A stretch of DNA of 10,767 nt from an uncultured Nitrosomonadales bacterium (GTDB lineage Bacteria > Pseudomonadota > Gammaproteobacteria > Burkholderiales > Gallionellaceae): NCBI GenBank assembly GCA_903934275.1, contig CAIZNF010000429.1, positions 1-10,767 of the forward strand, written 5' to 3'. How positions within the stretch are numbered: position 1 is the first letter of the stretch; every line of letters begins with the position of its first letter. Under the pieces are notes generated by a model, which was not told the DNA's origin, ran no database searches, and saw only the letters and a program-made list of their open reading frames with translations. Positions 1 through 7,316 of this stretch are shown one piece after another. A program made the translations under genes and the position numbers.

Positions 1-111
1 CCAACCAAACGTATCCTCGCGGCATCTTCGGATTCATACCGTGAAGCATTGCTTGGTTTCGGGGAAATTTGATGCGATTGCCCTGACACCCTGAGAAAAC
101 TCTCCCTCGCG
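1..111 (+). other. Remnant upstream of the kinase, with no intact gene
   Basis: Frame 1 is the kinase frame. It runs from the window edge to a TGA at 70-72, then stays open from 73 into the kinase. Frame 2 is open from the edge to a TGA at 92-94, and frame 3 stops at 42-44. The codons at 85-111 read DTLRKLSLA, which joins smoothly to the PAS domain downstream and looks like real coding sequence. This stretch therefore probably holds the broken upstream part of a larger sensor protein. The alternative is that the kinase begins at GTG 112 and the upstream similarity is a residue of an older fusion. No promoter could be recognised. Confidence 0.4.
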
Positions 112-1773
112 GTGGAGCAAAGCTCCAATTCAATCGTCATCACCGATCTCGATGCGAACATCGAATATGTCAACCAGGCCTTCGTCAAAGAGACCGGTTA
201 CAGCTTTGATGAGGCTCTCGGGCAGAACCCGCGCCTGCTGAATTCCGGCAAGAACCCGAAAGAAATCTATGACGAGATGTGGTCATGCCTGACTCGTGGC
301 GAGACGTGGAAAGGTGAATTCATCAACAGGCGCAAGGACGGCAGCGAATACATCGAGTCTGTGACAACATCCCCGGTACGCCAGAGCAATGGGCAAGTAA
401 CCCATTATATGGCCATCAAGGAAAATATCACCCGGCGCAGAAATAACGAGGCGAAAATAGAGTGGCTGAGCCGCATGCACCAGTTGCTGAGCTTGGTAAA
501 CGAGGCAATTGTGCGCACCAAAAATCGGAATGAACTTTTTGCGGCAATATGCAATTCTTCCGTGGAGGCAAAACTTTTTCGGTTTGCCTGGATAGGCATG
601 CTGGATGAAAAACGTATCTGTGTGATACCTGTGGTTTCTGCCGGAGTGGAAGAAGGCTACATGGCCAAGGTCAATATCAGGCTCGACGATGAGCGCACCT
701 CAAACGGGCCGATTGGCCGGTCGATTCGCACAGGCATTCATGCGCTGGTTCAGGACATCGAGAGTGACCCAAGCATGTCACCGTGGCGGGATGAAGCGCT
801 GAGGCGCGGCTATCGTGCATCCGGCGCGTTTCCGATCTATGAAGCAGGCATTGCAACCGGCACAATAAACGTCTATGCCGAGGAAGCGCATTTCTTTTCG
901 CCGGACATTATCCGATTGATGCTGGATCTTGTTTCCGCCGTGTCGCTTGCGCTTGACATGTTTGCCAATAAGCAACGCCGGGAGCAGGTGGAAGATGAAA
1001 TCGTGCAGCTCAATGTAGGGCTGGAACACCGGGTTCAAGAGCGCACCCGCCAACTGGAAGCCGCCAACAAGGAGCTGGAAGCATTCAGCTATTCCGTGTC
1101 GCATGATTTGCGCGCGCCGTTGCGCAGTATCGATGGATTTAGCCGGGTTTTGTCGAAAAAATATCATGCGCAACTGGACGCTACCGGGCAAGATTGGTTG
1201 GGTCGTGTATGCCGCGCGAGCCAGCACATGGGCCACCTGATCGACGACATGTTGCAGCTGTCACAGGTGGTGCGCAGCCCGTTGAAGCGGGAGTGGGTTG
1301 GTTTGAGCAAAATTGCCGAAGATGTGGCGGATGATCTGAGTAAAACAAATTCTGAGCGGCAAGTGAAATTTGTTTTGCAGCAAGGGCTGTCAGTGCAAGC
1401 CGACTCCGGCCTGCTACGCATCGTGATGAATAATTTGCTCGGCAATGCCTATAAATTTACCGGCAAAAAGGCTAATGCGGAAATCGAATTCGGTGAGCGC
1501 GACGTTGGAGGGGAACGCACGTTTTTCGTGTGCGATAACGGCGACGGATTCAATATGGAGTATGCGCACAAATTATTTGGCACATTCCAGCGGTTGCATA
1601 CAGTGAGCGAATTTGAGGGAACCGGTATCGGGTTGGCCACGGTACAGCGCATTATCCGCAGGCACAATGGCGAGGTGTGGGCAGAGGCGATAGAAGGGCA
1701 GGGGGCGACGTTCTATTTCACGCTGCCGCAAAGGGAGCGGGGGGGGCTTGCTGAACAGGATGCGGTGGAATGA
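112..1773 (+). CDS. PAS-GAF sensor histidine kinase, probably 5'-truncated
   Basis: Membrane-free sensor kinase of 553 residues that should autophosphorylate on histidine and pass phosphate to a response regulator; none is encoded in the window. A PAS domain fills about residues 1-108 (TDLDANIEYVNQAF and a PAC end at KENITRRR). A GAF-like domain spans about 118-285, followed by a coiled linker. The HisKA H-box is FSYSVSHDLRAPLRS with the phospho-acceptor at H331. The ATPase domain has the N-box around N445, a G1 box DNGDGF at 475-480 and a G2 box GTGIGLAT at 503-510. No transmembrane segment is visible, so the signal is likely cytosolic. The GTG start at 112 has no Shine-Dalgarno sequence. 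The reading frame is open from 73, and those extra codons encode LRKLSLAV, which normally leads into this kind of PAS domain. A TGA at 70-72 then closes the frame. Kinase identity is firm; the start and intactness are not. Confidence 0.88.
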   Translation: MEQSSNSIVITDLDANIEYVNQAFVKETGYSFDEALGQNPRLLNSGKNPKEIYDEMWSCLTRGETWKGEFINRRKDGSEYIESVTTSPVRQSNGQVTHYMAIKENITRRRNNEAKIEWLSRMHQLLSLVNEAIVRTKNRNELFAAICNSSVEAKLFRFAWIGMLDEKRICVIPVVSAGVEEGYMAKVNIRLDDERTSNGPIGRSIRTGIHALVQDIESDPSMSPWRDEALRRGYRASGAFPIYEAGIATGTINVYAEEAHFFSPDIIRLMLDLVSAVSLALDMFANKQRREQVEDEIVQLNVGLEHRVQERTRQLEAANKELEAFSYSVSHDLRAPLRSIDGFSRVLSKKYHAQLDATGQDWLGRVCRASQHMGHLIDDMLQLSQVVRSPLKREWVGLSKIAEDVADDLSKTNSERQVKFVLQQGLSVQADSGLLRIVMNNLLGNAYKFTGKKANAEIEFGERDVGGERTFFVCDNGDGFNMEYAHKLFGTFQRLHTVSEFEGTGIGLATVQRIIRRHNGEVWAEAIEGQGATFYFTLPQRERGGLAEQDAVE

Positions 1774-1798
1774 GCCTACATCGGATAATTGAAGGGGG

Positions 1799-1826
1799 CG
1801 CAGGTGCGAATGAATTCGCACCTACG
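1799..1826. repeat. REP-like palindrome between convergent genes
   Basis: A perfect 9-base stem (AGGTGCGAA at 1802-1810 and TTCGCACCT at 1815-1823) has a TGAA loop. The stem extends to 12 pairs with one mismatch (1801/1824). It lies in the 151-base gap between the 3' ends of the kinase and the second permease, the usual place for dispersed REP-type repeats in proteobacteria. Neither strand has a run of T after the stem, so it is not a classic intrinsic terminator, although a hairpin here could still protect or end both transcripts. The rest of 1774-1924 shows nothing recognisable. Confidence 0.7.
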
Positions 1827-1924
1827 AAAACCACACAACGATTTGAAGTCACTCATAATTTTCTGACAACTGCCGCTTCTAGGGTAATGGGCAACAAAAC
1901 CACGTTTTCCATAAGCCCGCCATT

Positions 1925-3124
1925 TCATTCCGTCCGCAACGCCTCCACCGGATCGAGTCGCGCCGCACGCCGCGCCGGCATCACACCCGCTACCAAGCCA
2001 ATGGTGATCGCGCTTAATTCGGCGAGCGCCGCAAATAGCCACGGCGTGTGTACCGGCAACCCCGGAAACAGCAGATGCGCTCCTTGCGCGATACCCACTC
2101 CCAGCGCCAGCCCGGCCAAACCGCCCAGCGCCGACAGCAGTATCGCCTCGCCCAGAAACAGCATCAGCACCTGCCGTTCGCGCGCGCCCAAAGCGCGCAG
2201 CAGGCCGATCTCGGCGGTGCGCTCGGTGACAGCCATAGTCATGATGGTGAGGATGCCGACACCGCCTACCAATAGAGAAATCCCGCCCAGCGCACCGACC
2301 GCAAAGGTGATCACATCCAGCACCGAGCCAAGCACTTCAAGCGCCTTTTCCTGCGGGATCAGCGTGAAGTCTTCGCGCCCGTGCCGCTCTTTGAGTAACG
2401 CGGTGATGGAGTTCACCACGCCTTGCAAGTCAGCGTTGGCTTTGTAGCTCAACTGGATTTCCATCAATCCCGGACGATTGAATAATTCCAGTGCGCGTGC
2501 GGCGGGAATAAACACAGTGTCGTCGAGATCGAACCCAAGCATCTGCCCCTTGGGTTCCATTACTCCGATCACGCGATAGCGTTGCCCGCCGATGCGTAAA
2601 TAGCTGCCGAGCGGGTTTTGCCCGGCAAACAATTCCTGATTTACTTTCGTGCCCAGCACAACCAGCGCGCGCGCCTGAGTAGGATCGTCATCGGGCAGAA
2701 AACTGCCGGTCTGCACATTAATTACCAACACCTTGGTGAGATCGTGTCCCGCCCCAATTACCGTGGTGCGACGCGTCTTGCCATTGAAGCGCAGCTCGGC
2801 ATTGCCCGTTACACTGGGGTTGACGTACTCGATATTCGGCAAGTGGCGCAGGGCCTGCGCATCCTCAATGGAAATTGTCTTGACCGAGCCGAAGATGCCC
2901 ACGTTGCCACCCTGAGTCTGCGTCTTACCGGGCTGAATAGCGATCAGGTTAGTGCCAAACTGACTGAATTCCGCCAGCACAAACTGATGCAATCCTTCGC
3001 CGATGGAAGTGAGCAAGATCACCGCCGTGATACCGATAGCAATGCCTAGGCCGGTCAGGAAGCTGCGCAGCCGATAAGCGACGAAGCTGGAGGTGGTGAG
3101 GCGGATTAGGTCGGGGAATAGCAT
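1925..3124 (-). CDS. MacB/FtsX-type ABC transporter permease (second permease)
   Basis: Inner-membrane permease of 399 residues, full length for a stand-alone MacB-like permease. A first membrane segment lies near residues 22-40 and a periplasmic MacB-type core spans about 45-265. Three more membrane segments follow near 270-298, 318-347 and 363-383. The cytoplasmic ERTAEIGLLRALGA stretch (301-314) and the C-terminal PARRAARLDPVEALR (383-397) are typical of the family. It lacks the ATPase half of true MacB and presumably uses the ATPase at 8842-9531. It should work with the adaptor and the first permease to export a substrate, which cannot be named from sequence. Its ATG lies 21 bases after the stop of the restriction enzyme gene, with only a weak TGGA upstream, so it appears to depend on transcription through the four-gene cassette. 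Confidence 0.93.
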   Translation of the reverse strand: MLFPDLIRLTTSSFVAYRLRSFLTGLGIAIGITAVILLTSIGEGLHQFVLAEFSQFGTNLIAIQPGKTQTQGGNVGIFGSVKTISIEDAQALRHLPNIEYVNPSVTGNAELRFNGKTRRTTVIGAGHDLTKVLVINVQTGSFLPDDDPTQARALVVLGTKVNQELFAGQNPLGSYLRIGGQRYRVIGVMEPKGQMLGFDLDDTVFIPAARALELFNRPGLMEIQLSYKANADLQGVVNSITALLKERHGREDFTLIPQEKALEVLGSVLDVITFAVGALGGISLLVGGVGILTIMTMAVTERTAEIGLLRALGARERQVLMLFLGEAILLSALGGLAGLALGVGIAQGAHLLFPGLPVHTPWLFAALAELSAITIGLVAGVMPARRAARLDPVEALRTE

Positions 3125-3145
3125 GGGCGTGTCATTCCAGTGGCA

Positions 3146-6100
3146 TCACGCCTCAATCAGCGCAATCTCTTCCGCTGTAAGGCTGAACAGCGCGTACACC
3201 GCACGGTTGAGTGCGGCTTCGTGTTGCGCGATTTGCGCGGTGAAGCCTTGCACGATGTCGCGCTGGCTGTTGAAGTAGCTTCCCCAATCATTGCGCTCGG
3301 CGAGAGGGATGTCCTGCTTGAAGAGTTTTTTCGCCTCAGCGCGGAACGCGGCGAAATCCAGCTCCCACCAGCGTTCCAGCTTCTGCGTGAGCTTGGCCTT
3401 ACCGCCCGGCGCAAGGTCGGGGATGCGTTGGCAAAAAGCAGCCTGTGTGTCGCGGCGCGCTTCGGCGGCTTGCTGGCACTGCTGCGCAAGAGAGGCGAGA
3501 AGGGCTCTTTCTTCTACGCTGACGGCGGGGATGGGCAGAGTTTCGATGTATTGAGTTTTTAGTCGAGAAAAACCACCGCGTATGGCTGGGCATATTTTTC
3601 GCACTAGCCACCAAATAACTCTTGAGTTCAGAACAGACAACAAGCAGAAATCATCAGTAGGTATAGCAAAACCGGTTGTAGGAAAATAGCTCCCGCTTCT
3701 ATCTATTGAAAATTTTGCCGCTTGAGAAATATCGGAATAGATCAACTTTGCTTTTGGAAATTGTTGAGCATAAACTTCTTGCGCTTGCTGTAACTCGAAC
3801 CACGCCTGCTTGGTAGCGCGCTTTTCAAGTTTAGCCTTGAACGGCAACAGATGCGCCTTGATGGCGTGATAATCCTCGATATCGAGCACGCCCTTGGGAA
3901 TGTAAATCAGATACAGGTCTTGCGGCTCAATGCGCCACTTCTTCAAATCCTTGCCTTCCAAAAACGGCTTGAGCAATTCGGTCGATTTCGGGCCTTGCGC
4001 CACCAGCACATCGCGCGTGGCACGATCCACGACGAATGCTTCTTCCAACCCGCTTTTGATGCCATACAGCGGCGAGCCATATATTTGTTTCAGAGTTGCG
4101 CGGCCTTGCATGAGCTTGGTGCGCAGGCGCGCGGGAGCGTCGCCTTCCAGCTGCCAGCTATCGTGTTTCAACTGGTTTTGCAGCATGGTTTGTGCGTGCT
4201 TACGAAAGTACTCAGCCAGGCTGGTTTCGTATTTGGCGGTGAGGGCAAGAAAACGGATTTCCCTCTCCCCCGCTCCCGCAAGCGGGCGAGAGATGTTTTT
4301 CTCCAGAACGATGATCGCCGGATAAGTGGTCACGCCTTCGAACACTTGGAGGTCGCCGAAATCCACCAGCGCCAGCAGGCTGGTCTTTTCCAGCAGGTAA
4401 CGGCGCAAGGGTTCGCCGGAGCCGGTCTTGAAGAAGGTGGAAGATGAGATGTAACCCAGCCGTCCGCCCGCTTTCAGCAGGCGCACGCCCAGCTCAAAGA
4501 AGTAGCAATAAAGATCGGCTCGGTCGCTGGCGACGGTGTAGTGTTTTTCGAGATAGGGCTTGATCGGTTTAATGCGCTCCATGCGCACATACGGCGGGTT
4601 GCCCAGCACCACGTCGAAACCGGACACCCTCTCCCCCTGCCCCTCTCTCGCCTGCGGGCGAGGGGAAAAAACATCGGGGAAGGCGAATTGCCAATCAAAG
4701 GCACGTTCGGAAAATTCCTGCCCCTGAATCAGGCTGTTGCCCACGCGCAGGTTGGCTTCCAGCGATTGCAGCGGCTTGCCGTGCTGCGCAGTCTTGAGCC
4801 ATAGCGATAGCTTGGTGATCTCGATAGATTCCGGGTTGAGGTCAACGCCATAGAGATTCCCGTTGAGAATTTCGCGGTTGATGTCGAACAGGTCGCGTGT
4901 GCCGGTGATGGCTTGCAGTTGCTCGCTGACGTTGCGGTATTCGGCATCCAGCAGGTCGAAGGCGGCAATTAAAAATGCGCCGGAGCCGCAGGCCGGATCG
5001 ACCACCTTGATGTGCTGCAGTTCGTCGCGCCAGGCGTGCCAGAACAGATATTCGGTAAGACGCGCGTGGTCGGTGAGTTTCAGCTTGCCGTGCCTGGCTT
5101 TTTCTTCCTTGCCGGGTGCGCGGTAGCGGAGGTTGCCTTGTTCGTCCTGCGGCTGTTTGGCGTCGAGATAGTTCGCCAGCAGCACATTGCGCCGTTGTTC
5201 GAGATAGCCGCCCAGCGTCTGCTCGACGATGAAGGCGGTGATGTCGTCCGGCGTATAGACCACGCCGTGCTGCTTGCGCTTGCCGGATACGCCGCGCGCC
5301 TGTCTGGCAATTTTTGCTTCGTCCGCCTTGAGCCTGAAGGTGTCGAGATCGGTTATTTCGCGCAGCTCTTCGAGGTCGGCGACGGATTGCTCGAAGATAT
5401 GCCCGAGTACGGCCACGCCGACTTCAGATTGAAAGTCGTATTCGCCCAACTGTCTGAACATCTCGCAGGTGCTGTCCGGCAGCATCAGCCCGTCGACTGC
5501 GGCATCAAGTGCGAAAAGGCCGCCGTTATAGGCCGGGATGCCGAGCGCGGCATTGCCTTTGTCCACTGCGCGAAACAGCCCCTTGAAGTTATCCCAGACA
5601 GGATGGGAAGCCAGCGGGTTGTTCAGCTTATAGGCGGTATCCAGCGTGTGCGCAGGCAGCAACTCGCGGTCTTCGGCAAAGGCGATGAACAGCATCCGGT
5701 CGAGGATGGTTTGCGCGTGGGTGATGATGTCGGCCAGCGGCAAAGCGTTGTTCTGCGCCAGCGCGAGGATGAGTTGGACGCGCCATGCCTTGTAGTCGCT
5801 GTATAGCTGCTGGGTGATTTCTTTTTCCGCATTGGCGCTTTCGGCGAGGAGTTTTTCGGTTTGTCCGCCGAGCAGGTTTTCCGCGCCCAGCAACAGGCGG
5901 AAGCGCTGGTATTCGGCATCGCTGTCGGCCAGCGCGAGCAGATCGAAACGCTCGTAAACCTGCCGCGTGTGCGCATAGGAATAGAGGCGGATTTCCACCA
6001 TATTGGAAAGCACGATGAATTTGCGTCCCGGAATATCCGCCGCATATTCCCACGCCTGCTGTACCGGGGATTTGTGCCGCCCCGGCATGATTGCGTCGAG

Positions 6101-6451
6101 GTTGGTGGTGTCCGCACCCTTGAGCTCGACCGGCGCAATGACTGCACTTTTTCCGCCGCCAAAATGGCCCAGCGCGGCATCGGCGCTGCCTGAGCCGGTG
6201 TGATGTTCTTCGGCGATAGTCTGCGCCGCACCGCTGCCAAAAGGCACATAGCCCAGAATCCCGGCAAAAATTTTCTGGATAAAGGCGCTGCGAATCGCGG
6301 CCTCCTTATTGCTCTTCTTGGTGATGCTGCCATCGCGGATGGTCTGCGCCCAGTCGTGCAGAATCTGCTTGTGCTGTGCCGGTGTCGGCGCGGTTGGGCA
6401 GCGCTTGGCAATAAGGCGCGGATTAACGAGAGGCTGGCGGAATAGTTCCAT
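3146..6451 (-). CDS. Type IIG restriction-modification enzyme (fused nuclease, N6-adenine methylase and specificity domain)
   Basis: Single-chain restriction and methylation enzyme of 1101 residues, within the usual size for Eco57I-type proteins. The N-terminal part carries a PD-(D/E)XK-like nuclease pattern (D91 with E109-L-K111). A helical linker spans about 185-390. The gamma-class methylase core has GVVYTPDDI (396-404, motif X region), motif I DPACGSGAF (485-493), a motif II-like GVDLNP (535-540) and motif IV NPPY (618-621). The C-terminal target-recognition domain (about 750-1000) includes LPIP near its end. Such enzymes methylate adenine at their site on host DNA and cut unmethylated phage DNA; the site cannot be read from the sequence. 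Two features are odd: palindromic repeats translated at residues 595-610 and 719-732, and a 38% GC segment in the recognition domain. The gene starts 5 bases after the winged-helix gene, so the two are likely co-expressed. No separate methylase or specificity gene is needed or seen. Confidence 0.93.
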   Translation of the reverse strand: MELFRQPLVNPRLIAKRCPTAPTPAQHKQILHDWAQTIRDGSITKKSNKEAAIRSAFIQKIFAGILGYVPFGSGAAQTIAEEHHTGSGSADAALGHFGGGKSAVIAPVELKGADTTNLDAIMPGRHKSPVQQAWEYAADIPGRKFIVLSNMVEIRLYSYAHTRQVYERFDLLALADSDAEYQRFRLLLGAENLLGGQTEKLLAESANAEKEITQQLYSDYKAWRVQLILALAQNNALPLADIITHAQTILDRMLFIAFAEDRELLPAHTLDTAYKLNNPLASHPVWDNFKGLFRAVDKGNAALGIPAYNGGLFALDAAVDGLMLPDSTCEMFRQLGEYDFQSEVGVAVLGHIFEQSVADLEELREITDLDTFRLKADEAKIARQARGVSGKRKQHGVVYTPDDITAFIVEQTLGGYLEQRRNVLLANYLDAKQPQDEQGNLRYRAPGKEEKARHGKLKLTDHARLTEYLFWHAWRDELQHIKVVDPACGSGAFLIAAFDLLDAEYRNVSEQLQAITGTRDLFDINREILNGNLYGVDLNPESIEITKLSLWLKTAQHGKPLQSLEANLRVGNSLIQGQEFSERAFDWQFAFPDVFSPRPQAREGQGERVSGFDVVLGNPPYVRMERIKPIKPYLEKHYTVASDRADLYCYFFELGVRLLKAGGRLGYISSSTFFKTGSGEPLRRYLLEKTSLLALVDFGDLQVFEGVTTYPAIIVLEKNISRPLAGAGEREIRFLALTAKYETSLAEYFRKHAQTMLQNQLKHDSWQLEGDAPARLRTKLMQGRATLKQIYGSPLYGIKSGLEEAFVVDRATRDVLVAQGPKSTELLKPFLEGKDLKKWRIEPQDLYLIYIPKGVLDIEDYHAIKAHLLPFKAKLEKRATKQAWFELQQAQEVYAQQFPKAKLIYSDISQAAKFSIDRSGSYFPTTGFAIPTDDFCLLSVLNSRVIWWLVRKICPAIRGGFSRLKTQYIETLPIPAVSVEERALLASLAQQCQQAAEARRDTQAAFCQRIPDLAPGGKAKLTQKLERWWELDFAAFRAEAKKLFKQDIPLAERNDWGSYFNSQRDIVQGFTAQIAQHEAALNRAVYALFSLTAEEIALIEA
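3541..3780 (-). other. AT-rich segment of the predicted target-recognition domain
   Basis: By hand count 92 of 240 bases are G or C (38%), against 63% in 3481-3540 and 55% in 3781-3840. It encodes about residues 891-971 of the restriction enzyme, including SGSYFPTTGFAIP and LNSRVIWWLV, where specificity domains of type IIG and type I enzymes usually contact DNA. The reading frame is intact. The composition break suggests that the recognition part was exchanged by recombination, which is inference. Confidence 0.6.
4259..4300 (-). repeat. C-rich palindromic repeat in frame within the restriction enzyme (copy B)
   Basis: The stretch starts with CCCTCTCCCCC on the plus strand and continues into a CTCCCGC-AA-GCGGGcGAG hairpin with one bulged base. 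On the coding strand it is read as NISRPLAGAGEREI (residues 719-732), close to the SPRPLAGEGQGERG-like peptide obtained when a widespread proteobacterial intergenic repeat is translated. It lies between VLEK and RFLAL in the region just after the methylase core. It resembles the element at 4625-4670 in order, orientation and encoded peptide. Confidence 0.65.
4625..4670 (-). repeat. C-rich palindromic repeat in frame within the restriction enzyme (copy A)
   Basis: On the plus strand a CCCTCTCCCCCTGCCCCTCT block leads into a CTCGCC-TGCG-GGCGAG hairpin followed by GGG and an A run. The coding strand reads it as FSPRPQAREGQGERVS (residues 595-610). The flanks FPDV and GFDVVLGNPPY would normally sit almost directly next to each other in Eco57I-type methylases, so the repeat looks like an insertion just before motif IV. 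The frame stays open and the catalytic motif is intact. Confidence 0.7.
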
Positions 6452-6456
6452 TGCTT

Positions 6457-6840
6457 CTACGCCGCCCGTCTCTCCGGCAATTTCATATCCACCACGATCT
6501 CGTCGTAGGGCGCAAAAACCAAACCTTTTTCGTTCTTCTCAATCGCCATCCATTCGATCAGACGCTCGCAGTCGCTGTGGACATTTTTGTAGTCGCGTTT
6601 AAGTTGGCGCGCAAGTTCCGCAACAGTCATTGCACCACCTTCGCGCAACACACCGATCAATTCCCAACGCTTGGGGGTAAAGGCCGAGAACAACTCACCA
6701 ACATCGTCGAAACCAACACAGAAATAAGGTTGCACCGCTTTGCCTTGCCTGGTGGCTTTCATGGCGGCAACGGCACGCGCGAGGCTGGCAGTCACCGGCT
6801 CGCCCACGGTCAGATTAAGTACGGCATTATTGGTTTTCAT
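6457..6840 (-). CDS. Winged-helix DNA-binding protein, antitoxin/regulator type
   Basis: Protein of 127 residues with no membrane segment. Residues about 50-118 form a helix-turn-helix with wing: FSAFTPKRWELIGVLRE, then AELARQLKRDYKNVHSD as the likely recognition region, and a wing ending near FAPYDEIVVDM. This pattern matches the HVO_A0114/TumA-like family of DNA-binding proteins, often found as antitoxins or as autoregulators of small defence operons. Its ATG overlaps the stop of the nucleotidyltransferase gene by four bases (ATGA), and AGAGG lies seven bases upstream of the ATG, so expression is tightly coupled. It could repress the cassette promoter, neutralise the nucleotidyltransferase, or act as a control protein for the restriction enzyme that starts 5 bases later. 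The family call is moderately sure; the partner is inference. Confidence 0.82.
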   Translation of the reverse strand: MKTNNAVLNLTVGEPVTASLARAVAAMKATRQGKAVQPYFCVGFDDVGELFSAFTPKRWELIGVLREGGAMTVAELARQLKRDYKNVHSDCERLIEWMAIEKNEKGLVFAPYDEIVVDMKLPERRAA

Positions 6841-7316
6841 TTTGCAGCCTCTATCGCGCGCTGCAATATCATTCTATCCATCACATCTTTATCTCGCACG
6901 GTTTGCTTGGTGAGCAGTAATCCTTCGAGAGACAGGGTGCGTACAGGGATGCCGTCGAGATCAACAATTTCTGCATAGCGTGAAAGTGTCTGGTTGGTTT
7001 CGCCGCAGGCATTGAATAATAAATCGATAACAAATTCGTCTGCCACGCGGATCGTTTCGCCTTCTTCGAACCAGATGGGATCGATTTGCTCACTCGCTCT
7101 TTCGGGCAACACCAGCAATGCTTTGATTACCCGTTTTCCCTGCTCGCTGGTTGGAGGTACTAGAAAATCAATATCAGTTGTGGCGCGATAGTAGCCGTGC
7201 GCAAACAAGGCATATCCCCCAATCAGGAAATAATCGACGTTATTCTCGTTGAGGGATTGGATAACAGCTTTCAGGTCGGTTATCGTTGCCGGGCGTGCAT
7301 ATTCCTCTTCAGCCAT
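6837..7316 (-). CDS. MNT/AbiEii-like nucleotidyltransferase, possible toxin
   Basis: Soluble protein of 159 residues. The nucleotidyltransferase core motif is clear: GGYALFAHGYYR begins with G33-G34, followed by the acidic pair D48-I-D50, and D98 in FVIDLLFN may be the third acidic residue. The C-terminal TKQTVRDKDVMDRMIL resembles the conserved lysine/aspartate end of AbiEii-type and DUF6036-type proteins. Family members transfer nucleotides, and several are toxins of type IV-like or MNT-HEPN systems; the target here is unknown. The ATG at 7316 was chosen over an upstream GTG at 7355, because the extra residues lie inside the preceding gene and do not resemble the family. The start overlaps the stop of the 74-residue gene by 8 bases and the end overlaps the winged-helix gene by 4, so the three genes are translationally coupled. 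Confidence 0.85.
   Translation of the reverse strand: MAEEEYARPATITDLKAVIQSLNENNVDYFLIGGYALFAHGYYRATTDIDFLVPPTSEQGKRVIKALLVLPERASEQIDPIWFEEGETIRVADEFVIDLLFNACGETNQTLSRYAEIVDLDGIPVRTLSLEGLLLTKQTVRDKDVMDRMILQRAIEAAK

Noticed and set aside
1739..1746. Run of eight G near the end of the kinase gene, possible phase-variation tract
   Set aside because: Slippage would only alter about the last ten residues, after all functional domains, so a switch is unlikely to matter. It may still be a sequencing-error hotspot.
1774..1924. Intrinsic terminator between the convergent genes
   Set aside because: The palindrome at 1799-1826 is not followed by a T run on either strand, so it is annotated as a repeat.
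1770..2447. Plus-strand open frame of 225 codons following the kinase
   Set aside because: It is rich in Ser, Pro, Arg and Ala and overlaps the permease gene on the other strand. It is a shadow, although its start overlaps the kinase stop in a way that imitates an operon.
5012..5806. Long plus-strand open frame of 264 codons
   Set aside because: It lies entirely opposite the restriction enzyme gene, whose domains are unmistakable. The translated product shows no family motif, as expected for an antisense shadow in GC-rich DNA.
5623..6411. Minus-strand open frame of 262 codons in another frame of the restriction gene
   Set aside because: Its composition is Arg/Ser/Pro-rich with no motif, and the correct frame encodes the nuclease and linker regions.
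3146..6451. BREX PglX or type I HsdM methylase
   Set aside because: No other BREX or type I genes are near. The protein has its own nuclease pattern at D91/E109/K111 and a C-terminal specificity domain, which fits a stand-alone type IIG enzyme.
6457..7316. Canonical AbiEi-AbiEii pair
   Set aside because: The gene order is reversed, and the winged-helix protein is shorter than AbiEi and fits the HVO_A0114/TumA-like pattern better.
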